From: Streptomyces sp. ACA25 | GTDB lineage: Bacteria > Actinomycetota > Actinomycetes > Streptomycetales > Streptomycetaceae | DNA length: 64,000 nucleotides | Assembly (NCBI RefSeq): GCF_028200735.1 | Contig: NZ_JAQKPV010000001.1 | Coordinates: 248,001 to 312,000 of the forward strand | Direction of reading: 5' to 3' | In this document: piece after piece, positions 46,625-55,228 of the stretch | How the letters are laid out: every line of letters begins with the position of its first letter | Position numbering within the stretch: the first letter of the stretch is position 1 | Position numbers and translations under genes: made by a program | The notes under the pieces: model-generated | The model's input: only the letters and a program-made list of their open reading frames with translations | Databases searched by the model: none | Told to the model about the DNA's origin: nothing

Positions 46625-47026
46625 ATGACTCCTCGTTTCGACCTCATCGGCCTGGTCACCGCCGACATGTCCGCTTCTCTCGCCTTCTACCGCCGGCTCG
46701 GCATCAGGATCCCGGAAGGCCAGGAGCAGGAGCCGCACGTGGAGGCCCCGTTGCCCGGCGGCCTCCGGATGGCCTGGGACACGGTCGAGACGGTGACCTC
46801 CTTCGACCCCGGGTGGACCCCGCCGAGCGGCGGGCAGCGCATGGTGATGGCCTTCGCCTGCGAGGACCCCGCGGACGTGGACCGGCAGTACGCCGAGCTG
46901 ACCGGCGCCGGGTACCGCGGGCACGCCGAGCCCTGGGACGCGTTCTGGGGCCAGCGGTACGCCTCGGTCCTCGACCCGGACGGCAACAGCGTCGACCTGT
47001 TCGCACCGCTCACCGCAGCGCCGTGA
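46625..47026 (+). CDS. VOC (glyoxalase/dioxygenase) family protein
   Basis: A 133-residue single-module VOC protein: FDLIGLVTADMSASLAFYRRLGI is the usual start, and WGQRYASVLDPDGNSVDLF the C-terminal signature. Family members include glyoxalases, dioxygenases and resistance proteins (bleomycin, fosfomycin). Metal ligands are not all obvious. Its 3' end overlaps the convergent AraC-type gene by 17 bp. Co-transcribed with the SnoaL gene. Confidence 0.87.
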   Translation: MTPRFDLIGLVTADMSASLAFYRRLGIRIPEGQEQEPHVEAPLPGGLRMAWDTVETVTSFDPGWTPPSGGQRMVMAFACEDPADVDRQYAELTGAGYRGHAEPWDAFWGQRYASVLDPDGNSVDLFAPLTAAP

Positions 47027-47690
47027 GCGGCACCCCGGCCAGCGCCCGCACCTCACGGGCCAGATGCGCCTGGTCGGCGTATCCGGTCGCCGCGGCCACC
47101 TCGGCCGCCCCGGTACCGGAACGCGCCAGGCGCAGGGCCCGCTGCAGGCGCAGCACCCGGCCGAGGGTCTTGGGTCCGTAGCCGAACACCGGCAGGCACC
47201 GGCGGTGCAGTTGCCGTTCGCTGAGCCCGGTGCGCCGGGCGACCTCCGCCACGCTGCTGCCGCCGCGGAGTGCGGCCACCGCCGTGCGGCGCCAGGGCCC
47301 CGGCAGCTCCGCCTCCCGCAGCCGCCCGGCGGCCAGCGCCTCCAGCGCGGCCCCGGGATCGGCGGTGGCGGCGACTCGCTCGGTCAGCTCACGCACCTTC
47401 CGCTCCGGCCACAGCGCGGCGAGCGGCACCCGCTGGTCGCGCAGGAGGTGCGCCGGAACGCCGAGCACGGCGGCCCCGGTCCCGGGTGCGAAGCGCAGAC
47501 CGGCGTAGCTCCGGCCCGGCCGGTCGGAGGTCAGGTGCGCGCCGGTGTCCGGCCCGGCGACCAGCAGGCCGTCGCTCCAGATCAGGTCCATGCACCCGTC
47601 GGGCAGGACCCGGGCCTGCCGGTCACCGGGGCCGGCGGCTCGGGTCCACACCACCGCGCCGTCCAGCGTCGAAGGACGTTCCTGGTACAT
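47010..47690 (-). CDS. AraC-family transcriptional regulator
   Basis: A 226-residue regulator. Two helix-turn-helix motifs occupy the C-terminal about 100 residues (VAEVARRTGLSERQLHRRC, then EVAAATGYADQAHLAREV). The N-terminal about 120 residues have the DUF6597-like sensing pattern (LPDGCMDLIWSDG) found in many actinobacterial members. The ATG at 47690 is the first codon giving that start. It overlaps the end of the convergent VOC gene. Its targets may include the SnoaL-VOC pair; unproven. Confidence 0.88.
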   Translation of the reverse strand: MYQERPSTLDGAVVWTRAAGPGDRQARVLPDGCMDLIWSDGLLVAGPDTGAHLTSDRPGRSYAGLRFAPGTGAAVLGVPAHLLRDQRVPLAALWPERKVRELTERVAATADPGAALEALAAGRLREAELPGPWRRTAVAALRGGSSVAEVARRTGLSERQLHRRCLPVFGYGPKTLGRVLRLQRALRLARSGTGAAEVAAATGYADQAHLAREVRALAGVPLTALR

Positions 47691-47863
47691 GCCTCCAGCA
47701 TGCCGTGCGCGGCGGGTGCAGCCCGCCCCCGGAACCACAGCTCTCACCGGCTGCCCCCTCGCGGTGCCCCTGCCCGGGTGACGCGTCGGCTATCCGGTTG
47801 CTCCGTCGGCCTCTCCCGTGCCAGCGTGAAGAGGCAACTGCCGTCGTCCCAAGGAGCTGACCG

Positions 47864-48016
47864 GTGCGTCACCGCAGTGTTCACCCCGCGCAACCGCCCG
47901 TACCGAACACTGCGGAGTACCCCCATGCCTGCCCAGCTCACGGCACGCGCCGTCACCAAGGCGTACCACGGCCACCTCGTCCTCGACCACGTCAGTTTCT
48001 CCGTCACCCCCGGTGA
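47864..48016 (+). CDS. Probable uORF (leader peptide) overlapping the ABC-F start
   Basis: GTG 47864 has a perfect AAGGAG site seven bases upstream (47851-47856) and opens a 50-codon frame ending in TGA at 48014-48016. It starts MRHRSVHPAQPPVPNTAEYP and ends 92 bases inside the ABC-F gene (start 47925), in a different frame. It contains Pro-rich and Arg-rich stretches that could stall a drug-bound ribosome. A hairpin spans its first third (47872-47915). Upstream ORFs are the usual switch for ABC-F ribosome-protection genes. Confidence 0.45.
   Translation: MRHRSVHPAQPPVPNTAEYPHACPAHGTRRHQGVPRPPRPRPRQFLRHPR
47872..47915 (+). promoter_or_regulatory. Attenuator-like hairpin in the ABC-F leader
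   Basis: CCGCAGTGTTC (47872-47882) and GAACACTGCGG (47905-47915) are perfect 11-bp arms around a 22-base loop. The stem lies inside the uORF and ends 9 bp before the ABC-F ATG, so it would cover the gene's ribosome site unless opened by a stalled ribosome. Confidence 0.65.
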
Positions 48017-49523
48017 GCGCACCGGCGTCATCGGCGAGAACGGCTCCGGGAAGAGCACGCTGCTGCGTCTCCTCGCCGGCCGGGAGCAGCCCGACCACGG
48101 CCGGGTCGCCGTCACCGCCGACGGAGGGATCGGTTACCTCCCCCAGGACGCCGCCCTCCCCGCCGGCCTGACCGTCCGCGGCGTCATCGACCGGGCGCTG
48201 CACGAACTGCGCGCCCTGGAAGAACGGATGCGGCAGCTGGAAGCCGCCATGGCAGACGGGGAGGAGAGCGGGCTCGACACCTACGGGGAGCTGCTGACCG
48301 CCTTCGAACTGCGCGGCGGCTACGACGCCGACGCCCGCGCCGAACGCGCCCTGCACGGCCTCGGCCTGGGGCGTCTGCCCGCGGACCGCACCGTCGGCAG
48401 CCTGTCCGGCGGGGAGGCCGCCCGCCTGCGGCTGGCCGCCCTGCTCACCGCGGCACCCGAGGTCCTGCTGCTGGACGAGCCCACCAACCACCTCGACGAC
48501 CGCGCCCTCGGGTGGCTGGAGGACCACCTGCGCACCCACCGCGGAACCACCGTAGCGGTCTCCCACGACCGGGACTTCCTCGACCACTTCGCCACCGCGC
48601 TGCTGGAGGTCGACGCCGACCGCCGCACCGTCACGCGTCACGGCAACGGCTACTCCGGCTACCTCGCCGAGACGGCGGCCGACCGCCGGCGCCGGCAGCG
48701 GGCACACCAGCAGTGGTGCGCCGACATCGCGGCGCTGCGCGAGGCCGCCGCCGTCACCGCGCGGCGGGTCGCCCCCGGCCGGGCCATGAAGGACGGCAAC
48801 AAGCTGGCCTACGACCGGGCCGGCGGGCGCGTCCAGCAGTCCCTCGCGGGCCGGGTGCGCAACGCCGAGGAACGCCTGCGCCGAAAGCTCGCCGACCCCA
48901 CGCCCGCCCCCTCCGAGCCCCTGCGCTTCCGCTACGCACCGCATCCCGTGCACCCGCTGCGCGGCACCGTTCTGGCGGCTGCGGACCTCCGAGTTCCCGG
49001 CCGTCTCGCTCCCACCGCCCTCACCGTCGAGGCAGGCGACCGGGTGCTCCTCACCGGGCCCAACGGATCCGGCAAGTCCACCCTGCTGCACGTGCTGGCC
49101 GGCCGCCCGCTCCCCCACCGGGGGCGCCTCTTCCGGCGCGGCCGGATCGGTCACCTCCCGCAGGACCCGCCGCCCGCGCACCCCGCTCACACCGTGCGGG
49201 AGGCCTTCGCCCACGGCCGCCCGGGCAGCCCGGAGGAGCACGAGGCCCGCCTGCACGCCCTCGGCCTCTTCACCCGCGATCAGACCGTCCGTCCCGTGCG
49301 GTCGCTGTCCACCGGCCAGCGGCAGCGTCTGGCGCTGGCCCGGCTGCTCAGCGACCCCGCCGACATCCTGCTGCTCGACGAACCCACCAACCACCTCTCC
49401 CTTCTCCTCGTCGAGGAGCTGGAGGCCGCGCTCACCGCGTTCCCCGGAACCGTCGTCCTCGTCAGCCACGACCGCCGGCTGCGCCGCCACTGGCCCGGCA
49501 CCGTCCGCACCCTGGAGGCGTGA
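47925..49523 (+). CDS. ABC-F type ribosomal protection protein
   Basis: A 532-residue soluble ABC-F protein with two ATPase domains and no membrane segment. Domain one has GENGSGKSTLL, LSGGEAARLRL and LLLDEPTNHLDD; domain two has GPNGSGKSTLL, LSTGQRQRLAL and LLLDEPTNHL. The interdomain linker (about residues 235-330) is long, charged and Arg-rich, the part that reaches into the ribosome to evict macrolides, lincosamides or pleuromutilins. It is related to the producer-strain factors TlrC, OleB and LmrC. Its leader carries a uORF and hairpin. The drug it protects from is not clear. Confidence 0.92.
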   Translation: MPAQLTARAVTKAYHGHLVLDHVSFSVTPGERTGVIGENGSGKSTLLRLLAGREQPDHGRVAVTADGGIGYLPQDAALPAGLTVRGVIDRALHELRALEERMRQLEAAMADGEESGLDTYGELLTAFELRGGYDADARAERALHGLGLGRLPADRTVGSLSGGEAARLRLAALLTAAPEVLLLDEPTNHLDDRALGWLEDHLRTHRGTTVAVSHDRDFLDHFATALLEVDADRRTVTRHGNGYSGYLAETAADRRRRQRAHQQWCADIAALREAAAVTARRVAPGRAMKDGNKLAYDRAGGRVQQSLAGRVRNAEERLRRKLADPTPAPSEPLRFRYAPHPVHPLRGTVLAAADLRVPGRLAPTALTVEAGDRVLLTGPNGSGKSTLLHVLAGRPLPHRGRLFRRGRIGHLPQDPPPAHPAHTVREAFAHGRPGSPEEHEARLHALGLFTRDQTVRPVRSLSTGQRQRLALARLLSDPADILLLDEPTNHLSLLLVEELEAALTAFPGTVVLVSHDRRLRRHWPGTVRTLEA

Positions 49524-49605
49524 CGCCGCGCCCGGCCGGCCGAGATCCCCAACGATGCGGCACCGCGTTCGCAGGCGCTGCGGGCGGGGCGCCGAGAGTC
49601 CTGGA

Positions 49606-49638
49606 CGCCTGCGGGGCGCCTGCGGGACGCCTGCGGGA
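49606..49638. repeat. 11-bp tandem repeat in the decay zone
   Basis: CGCCTGCGGGG or CGCCTGCGGGA is repeated three times at 49606-49638. Short GC-rich tandem arrays like this commonly arise by slippage. The stretch 49524-49770 holds no convincing gene. Confidence 0.7.
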
Positions 49639-49770
49639 CGAACTCACCCGTCAGCGCGCGTGAGGCCGCAAGTCGGCGAGCCCCGGCGGCTGACAGGACA
49701 GCACCGCACCCTGGCCGGAGCCGGAGCAGCCAGTGCGTGGGCGAACCGCGTCGCCCGGTCGTCCGCATTC

Positions 49771-50049
49771 TCAGAACCAGTCCAACGACTGGCCGTGCGG
49801 ACCGCTGAACGCCACCGGCTGTTCGTCCAGGGCCAGAGCGAAGACCGCTCGGCCCGGCAGCGCTGGGCGCGGAAGCCGCGCCTGGACGGTCGGCAGGACG
49901 TGGGGCGCCTCATTCGAGATCCAGTGTCCCGGCATGCGTCGCATCGTCTCGCTGAAGACCTCCCGGCCGTCAGCCGGCAGGTAGGTGAGGACCGCGCTGT
50001 GGAAGACCACCGGCGTGGCCGCTGGCGGCGCCGGAGTGCCCGCGAGCTT
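49771..50049 (-). pseudogene. C-terminal fragment of a DUF2332 family protein
   Basis: About 93 residues match the end of DUF2332 proteins: PVVFHSAVLTYL, HWISNEAPHVLP, VFALALDEQPVAFSGPHG and a final LDW. A complete member has over 300 residues. The frame is open upstream to 50133 but codes nothing recognisable there, so the N-terminal two-thirds have been deleted. It lies beside other fragments in this interval and is almost surely a pseudogene. Confidence 0.75.
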
Positions 50050-50287
50050 CCCCGGTCGCAAAGCCTCTGTACCACTGTGCGGTGTCCATGTGCGTCCCTT
50101 CGAACTGCATCGATCATGGCAGGGACGGGCCACCGGTCAAAGGCGGGCCCGACAGGGCGTGAGCCCGCGTCGGATCACGCCCGCGACCCGGCTCTTCTCC
50201 TCGGATGTCGGGTGGGTGACGGGACTGAGGAGCAGTGACCCGCGGGATTCCCGTTGGGTCTGGCTCAGCTGTGCCGGAACCAGCGGG

Positions 50288-50632
50288 TCACTGGCTCTCC
50301 GCGTCGAAGGGTTCGTCGTGCCAGCGCCAGCCGGCGGTGCCGTCCTGATGGATGTGCAGCATGAACTCGGCGACCGGGCTGCCGTCGGGGAACGTCATGG
50401 TGAGCGCGCTGCGGATCCGGGTACAGCAGGTGTCGGCCCGGTCCCAGTCCTCCTCGTCGACAGCCCGCTCCTGCTCCGTGAAGACAGGACGGAACTCCTC
50501 GAAGCCGGAAAGGGTCTCGACTTCGGCGAAGACCCAGAACATCTCGGTGCCGGTCACGGTCAGCCGGGCTATCTCCCGGTCGCCGTGGTGCAGCCTCCAG
50601 ATGGTGCCGGCAGTCAGGTGTGGGTTGGCCAT
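50288..50632 (-). CDS. Conserved hypothetical protein (114 residues)
   Basis: A 114-residue soluble protein, ANPHLTAGTIWRLHHGDREI at its start and WRWHDEPFDAE at its end, acidic in the middle. Similar short proteins occur in actinomycetes but I do not recognise a named domain. The ATG at 50632 has GGGGAG immediately adjacent, so the ribosome site is unusually close; the true start may differ. It is on the opposite strand to dispersed fragments nearby but itself looks intact by composition. Confidence 0.65.
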   Translation of the reverse strand: MANPHLTAGTIWRLHHGDREIARLTVTGTEMFWVFAEVETLSGFEEFRPVFTEQERAVDEEDWDRADTCCTRIRSALTMTFPDGSPVAEFMLHIHQDGTAGWRWHDEPFDAESQ

Positions 50633-50730
50633 CTCCCCATGATGTCGGTCACCGGTGACAGCCACCGCGAGAGCGTGGCCCGGGTGACGGGCGCCACTGG
50701 CCCGGGCCCGGCATCGGCCGGGGAACGTTC

Positions 50731-51414
50731 TCACCCCAGCGTGAGCCATCGGATGCCCAGGCGGTCGACGTCAAGGGCCTCTTCCCTGGTGATCGGCTCA
50801 CGCCCGGTCGCCTTGCGCAGGAAGCGAAGCTGCCCCCACTGCAGCTCCTCCAGCGCTGTCCTGCCCTCCGGGTCGAGCAGAAGATCCCGCACCACCCCCG
50901 CGGCCTGGGAAGTCAGCCACGGCTCGCGCCCCAGGGCGTCGGCCAGGTCGAGGCCGTGCAGAGTGAGCTCGACCACCCGCGTCAACAGGAAGTCCGACAG
51001 GAGCATCGGATCGCCATGCCGGGTGCGCACCACACGACCTTCCGGCTCAGCCCGGCACAGCCGGTCCACCCGCTGCCATGTGGCGGTGAAGTCCTCGACG
51101 CGCGCGCTGCCGCTCACTTGCTCGGCCGCATGAGCCTGGGCCAGAACGATCCGAGCCGTGTTGCTTTCCGGAGCGAATCGGCCGTCGGGCCGGTAGTACT
51201 CCACCGCCGAGACCTCCGCACGGGTCGGCGCCGGTGCGGTCAGCATGTCGGGAAGCCGGGCGATCACGACCCGCACATGCGCCAGCAACTCGCCCACCGT
51301 CCACGGTGCACACCGCGTCGGCAGACGCCACTCGGCCTCCGACACCCCTGCCATGGCCCGAGAGAGCTGCCCGGCCTCCAGACGAAACGCATCCAGCACG
51401 TGATCCGGAGTCAT
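50731..51414 (-). CDS. Mycothiol-dependent maleylpyruvate isomerase-family protein (DinB-like)
   Basis: A 227-residue DinB-fold protein. TPDHVLDAFRLEAGQLSRAM begins it, and a metal-binding histidine triad fits LLAHVRVV (His) and VVELTLHGLDLADALG (His/Asp). These proteins bind zinc and use mycothiol as cofactor in isomerisation or thiol transfer, consistent with an actinobacterial host. Substrate unknown. The ATG at 51414 follows GGGGATG. Encoded opposite the GNAT fragment. Confidence 0.83.
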   Translation of the reverse strand: MTPDHVLDAFRLEAGQLSRAMAGVSEAEWRLPTRCAPWTVGELLAHVRVVIARLPDMLTAPAPTRAEVSAVEYYRPDGRFAPESNTARIVLAQAHAAEQVSGSARVEDFTATWQRVDRLCRAEPEGRVVRTRHGDPMLLSDFLLTRVVELTLHGLDLADALGREPWLTSQAAGVVRDLLLDPEGRTALEELQWGQLRFLRKATGREPITREEALDVDRLGIRWLTLG

Positions 51415-51520
51415 GCCGCATCCCCATCCCTGGGGCCGTTGTGGGCGGCATCGGCTCCCGTATCGATCTGCATGACGCGATCTTCTCGCGGCTGCCGGCC
51501 TGGTCGCCCACCGACGATCC

Positions 51521-51838
51521 ATGGTGGCCGACAGGGATGGCCACATCCTGGGCTTCACGACCCTCGAAGGAGAACCGCCCACAGGCGTCCTGGGCATGAT
51601 GTTCGTCGATCCGAAGGCCATCGGTCAGGGGATCGGCCGCCTGCTGTTCGAACACACCGTCGCTGCCGGGCGAGAGCTGGGGTTCACCCGGATCATGATC
51701 GACGCTGACCCGAACGCCGAGCCCTTCTACCGCGTGATGGGGGCGGTACGCATGGGAAGCGCCCCTTCTGGCTCCACTGCCGACAGGGTGTTGCCGCAGA
51801 TGGTCGTCACCATCCAGCACCGGGCCGAAGCCACTTGA
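51521..51838 (+). pseudogene. N-terminally truncated GNAT acetyltransferase
   Basis: About 105 residues correspond to the C-terminal two-thirds of a GNAT acetyltransferase: the acetyl-CoA loop region GQGIGRLLFEHTVAAGREL and RIMIDADPNAEPFYRVMGA are clear. The N-terminal strand and helix (about 50-60 residues) are missing and the ATG at 51521 lacks a ribosome site, so the gene is probably a relic. Translation of a small domain cannot be excluded. It lies 22 bp from the dnaB stop (convergent). Confidence 0.7.
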
Positions 51839-51860
51839 TGAGCGGAGGCTGCCGAGCAGC

Positions 51861-53291
51861 TCAGAAGCCGCCGGACATGTTGACGAAGCGGGAGTAGTGG
51901 CCCTGGAAGGCGACGGTGATGGTGGCAGTCGGGCCGTTACGGTGCTTGGCGACCATCAGGTCGGCCTCGCCCGCGCGCGGGGACTCCTTCTCGTAGGCGT
52001 CCTCGCGGTGAAGCAGGATGACCATGTCGGCGTCCTGCTCGATGGAGCCGGACTCCCGCAGGTCGGACACCATCGGCTTCTTGTCGGTGCGCTGCTCGGG
52101 GCCACGGTTCAGCTGGGACAGCGCGATCACCGGCACCTCGAGCTCCTTCGCCAGCAGCTTGAGATTCCGGGACATCTCCGAGACCTCCTGCTGCCGCGAC
52201 TCCGGACGGCGCGAACCCCCCGCCTGCATCAGCTGGAGGTAGTCGATGATGACCAGCCGCAGGTCGTTGCGCTGCTTCAGGCGGCGGCACTTGGCGCGGA
52301 TCTCCATCATCGTCAGGTTCGGGGAGTCGTCGATGTAGAGCGGCGCCTCGTTGACCTCCGTCATCTGGCGGGCGACCCGGTTCCAGTCCTCGTCCGTCAT
52401 GCTGCCGGAGCGCATGTGGTGCAGCGCCACCCGGGCCTCCGCGGACAGCAGCCGCATCGCGATCTCGTTACGGCCCATCTCCAGCGAGAAGATCACGCTG
52501 GGCAGGTTGTGCTTGATCGAGCAGGCCCGGGCGAAGTCGAGGGCCAGCGTCGACTTGCCCATCGCGGGCCGGGCGGCGATGACGATCATCTGACCCGGGT
52601 GCAGGCCGTTCGTCAGGGAGTCCAGGTCGGTGAAGCCGGTGGGCACCCCCGTCATCTCGCCGCTGCGGTTGCTGATCGCCTCGATCTCGTCGAGCGCGCC
52701 CTCCATGATCTCGCCGAGCGCGAGGTAGTCCTCGGAGGTGCGCTGTTCGGTGACCGCGTAGATCTCCGCCTGCGCGGTGTTGACGATGTCGTCGACGTCG
52801 CCGTCGGCTGCGTAGCCCATCTGGGTGATGCGGGTGCCGGCCTGCACCAGCCGGCGCAGCACGGCCCGTTCGCGCACGATTTCGGCGTAGTACTCGGCGT
52901 TGGCTGCGGTGGGAACCGTCTGCACCAGTGTGTGGAGATAGCCGGGCCCGCCGACCTTGACCAGCTCACCCCGCTTCGTCAGCTCGGACGCCACCGTGAT
53001 GGGGTCGGCCGGCTCACCCTTCGCGTAGAGATCGAGGATCGCGGCATAGACCGTCTCGTGCGCGGGCTTGTAGAAGTCCTTTCCCTGCAGGACCTCCACG
53101 ACGTCCGCGATGGCGTCCTTGGACAGCAGCATGCCGCCCAGCACCGACTGCTCGGCGTCCAGATCCTGCGGGGGGACCCGCTCGAAGGAGGCTGCTCCGG
53201 GGACGGCGTCATAGGCCTCGTCCACGCTGCGCCGGGGGCGGGCCACCGCGGCCTCGTCCCACGCGGAACCAGCGTGCTCCACATCGGTCAC
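51861..53291 (-). CDS. dnaB: Replicative DNA helicase
   Basis: A 476-residue hexameric helicase that unwinds the replication fork. An N-terminal helical domain (about 40-145, DLDAEQSVLGGMLL) is followed by the RecA-like ATPase with Walker A ARPAMGKSTLAL, Walker B LRLVIIDYLQLM and a C-terminal arm (KHRNGPTATITVAFQGHY). Length shows there is no intein, though some actinobacterial DnaB proteins have one. The GTG at 53291 has GGAGGAGG upstream. Upstream, in the divergent gap with the MATE gene, lies a cluster of DnaA boxes. Confidence 0.97.
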   Translation of the reverse strand: MTDVEHAGSAWDEAAVARPRRSVDEAYDAVPGAASFERVPPQDLDAEQSVLGGMLLSKDAIADVVEVLQGKDFYKPAHETVYAAILDLYAKGEPADPITVASELTKRGELVKVGGPGYLHTLVQTVPTAANAEYYAEIVRERAVLRRLVQAGTRITQMGYAADGDVDDIVNTAQAEIYAVTEQRTSEDYLALGEIMEGALDEIEAISNRSGEMTGVPTGFTDLDSLTNGLHPGQMIVIAARPAMGKSTLALDFARACSIKHNLPSVIFSLEMGRNEIAMRLLSAEARVALHHMRSGSMTDEDWNRVARQMTEVNEAPLYIDDSPNLTMMEIRAKCRRLKQRNDLRLVIIDYLQLMQAGGSRRPESRQQEVSEMSRNLKLLAKELEVPVIALSQLNRGPEQRTDKKPMVSDLRESGSIEQDADMVILLHREDAYEKESPRAGEADLMVAKHRNGPTATITVAFQGHYSRFVNMSGGF

Positions 53292-53468
53292 CGACCCACC
53301 TCCTCCCGCTCCGCACGCGCCGCGGTACCACTCATTTCCTACGGCACGACACTGACATCCGACCGCCCGGCCCCGAGAGCGGCACGTCGGACCCGACGGC
53401 AGGCACAGGGAAACTCAGGGACCGGCGGGGACCTACGGTACGGGCCCCGGGGAGGACGGCCAACCAAG

Positions 53469-53731
53469 TTATCCACAGGCTATGTGGAAGTCAGACCACT
53501 ACCTGTGGACAGAGCACCGATTCCTGTGGACAGAGCAGGGGACAGCGCTGTGGATTATGTGACAGTGCCTCGCCAAAACCACCCCTGAGCTGCGAACTCT
53601 TCATCCACGGCCTGTGTGCGAAAAATACTTGGCCTCGCTCGCGGAGATCGCGGCAAGCAGTGCACACCATCACACCGCTCCCCCCTCTCCGTAAGGATCA
53701 CTAAGGGGTTGCATCTATTACCTGTGGATGT
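53469..53731. promoter_or_regulatory. DnaA-box cluster in the dnaB-MATE intergenic region
   Basis: Five boxes lie within 90 bp: TTATCCACA (53469-53477, perfect), TGTGGAAGT (53483-53491), TGTGGACAG (53504-53512), TGTGGACAG (53525-53533) and TGTGGATTA (53549-53557). A sixth, TGTGGATGT, lies at 53723-53731 next to the MATE start. TGTGGACAA is the Streptomyces-preferred core, so the two TGTGGACAG copies are one base off. The cluster sits between dnaB and a divergent gene; it could regulate dnaB or titrate DnaA. Confidence 0.72.
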
Positions 53732-53743
53732 TTGGATCACCCC

Positions 53744-55102
53744 ATGCCCTCCCGTACCGCACCCCCTCCGTCGCGCGAGCAGAAGCGGGCCGTCCGCCGG
53801 CACGACCGGGAGATTCTGGCGCTCGCGGTGCCCGCCTTCGGAGCCCTGGTCGCGGAGCCTTTGTTCGTCATGGCCGACAGCGCCATGGTCGGCCACCTCG
53901 GCACCCCCCAGCTCGCCGGCCTCGGGGTTGCGGCAGCCCTGCTCACCACCGGCGTGAACATCTTCGTCTTCCTCGCCTACGCCACCACCGCCGCGGTCGC
54001 CCGCCGGGTCGGCGCCGAGGACCTGCCCGCCGCCATCCGGCAGGGCGTGGACGGCATCTGGCTCGCCACGCTGCTCGGACTCGGCGTCGTCGCCGTCGTC
54101 CTCCCCACCGCACCGGCCCTCGTCGATGCCTTCGGCGCCTCCGCGACCGCCGCCCCGCACGCCGTCACCTACCTGCGGATCAGCACTCTCGGCATCCCGG
54201 CCATGCTCATCGTGCTCGCCGCCATCGGGGTGCTGCGCGGGCTCCAGGACACCCGGACGCCCCTCTACGTCGCCCTCGGCGGCTTCACCGCCAACGCCGG
54301 ACTCAACGCCGTGCTGATCTACGGTCTCGGCTGGGGCATCGCCGGGTCGGCCTGGGGCACCGTCCTCGCCCAGTGCGGCATGGCAGCCGTCTACCTCTGG
54401 GTGGTCATCCGCGGCGCCCGCAAGCACGGCGCCACCCTGCGTCCGGACCTCGCCGGCATCCGGGCCTGCGCCCGGGCAGGCGCCCCGCTGCTCATCCGCA
54501 CCCTGTCGCTGCGCGCCGTCCTGCTGATCGCCACCGCCATCGCCGCCCGGCTCGGCGACACCTCCGTCGCCGCCCACCAGATCACCCTCACCGTCTGGAT
54601 GCTCCTGGCGTTCGCCCTGGACGCCATCGCCATCGCCGGCCAGGCGATCATCGGACGCTACCTCGGTGCGAGTGACGCCGCCGGTGCCCGGGCAGCCTGC
54701 CGCCGGATGGTGCAGTGGGGCATCGTCGCCGGGCTGGTGCTCGGTCTCCTGGTGGCCGCTTCGGCCCCGCTGATCCTTCGCGTCTTCACCAGCGACCCGG
54801 AGGTTCAGCAGCAGCTGCTCCCGCTGCTGCTCATCGTCGCGGTCACCTCACCGGTCTCCGGGGTGGTCTTCATCCTCGACGGCGTGCTGATGGGCGCCGG
54901 CGACGGACCGTACCTCGCCGGCGCGATGCTCGTGACCCTGGCGGTCTTCGTCCCCGTCGCGCTGCTCGTTCCCGTTCTGGGCGGCGGCATCGCCGGTCTG
55001 TGGTGGACCGTCGCGGGCCTCGTGATGCTCACCCGGCTGCTGACCCTGTGGCTCCGCGCCCGCACCGGACGGTGGATCGTCACCGGAGCGGTCCGCTCCT
55101 GA
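53744..55102 (+). CDS. MATE-family efflux transporter (DinF-like)
   Basis: A 452-residue membrane protein with 12 predicted helices in two similar halves of six, typical of the MATE fold. The segments LALAVPAFGALVAEPLFVMAD, GLQDTRTPLYVALGGFTANAGLNA and TSPVSGVVFILDGVLMGAGDG suit the DinF subfamily. MATE pumps exchange Na+ or H+ for drugs or metabolites. The ATG at 53744 starts MPSRTAPPPSREQKRA; an upstream in-frame TTG (53732) is unlikely. A 29-bp terminator separates it from the convergent ribosomal operon. Confidence 0.92.
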   Translation: MPSRTAPPPSREQKRAVRRHDREILALAVPAFGALVAEPLFVMADSAMVGHLGTPQLAGLGVAAALLTTGVNIFVFLAYATTAAVARRVGAEDLPAAIRQGVDGIWLATLLGLGVVAVVLPTAPALVDAFGASATAAPHAVTYLRISTLGIPAMLIVLAAIGVLRGLQDTRTPLYVALGGFTANAGLNAVLIYGLGWGIAGSAWGTVLAQCGMAAVYLWVVIRGARKHGATLRPDLAGIRACARAGAPLLIRTLSLRAVLLIATAIAARLGDTSVAAHQITLTVWMLLAFALDAIAIAGQAIIGRYLGASDAAGARAACRRMVQWGIVAGLVLGLLVAASAPLILRVFTSDPEVQQQLLPLLLIVAVTSPVSGVVFILDGVLMGAGDGPYLAGAMLVTLAVFVPVALLVPVLGGGIAGLWWTVAGLVMLTRLLTLWLRARTGRWIVTGAVRS

Positions 55103-55142
55103 GCTCCCGCGCCGGGCAGCCGAGAAATCCGGCCGCAGCCCG

Positions 55143-55205
55143 GCAGCATGACGCGCGCAGGGCCGCACCCCGGTCGGGGGTGCGGCCCTGCGCGCGTCAT
55201 GCTGC
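55143..55205. terminator. Bidirectional 29-bp hairpin terminator
   Basis: Arms 55143-55171 and 55177-55205 are perfectly complementary over 29 bp around a 5-base loop (GGTCG). It separates the convergent MATE and rplI genes and should stop transcription from both sides. Confidence 0.93.
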
Positions 55206-55228
55206 TCCCGGCGACGCCGGGTGCCCGG

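Noticed and set aside
51861..53291. Intein in dnaB
   Set aside because: Length and continuous motifs match an intein-free helicase.
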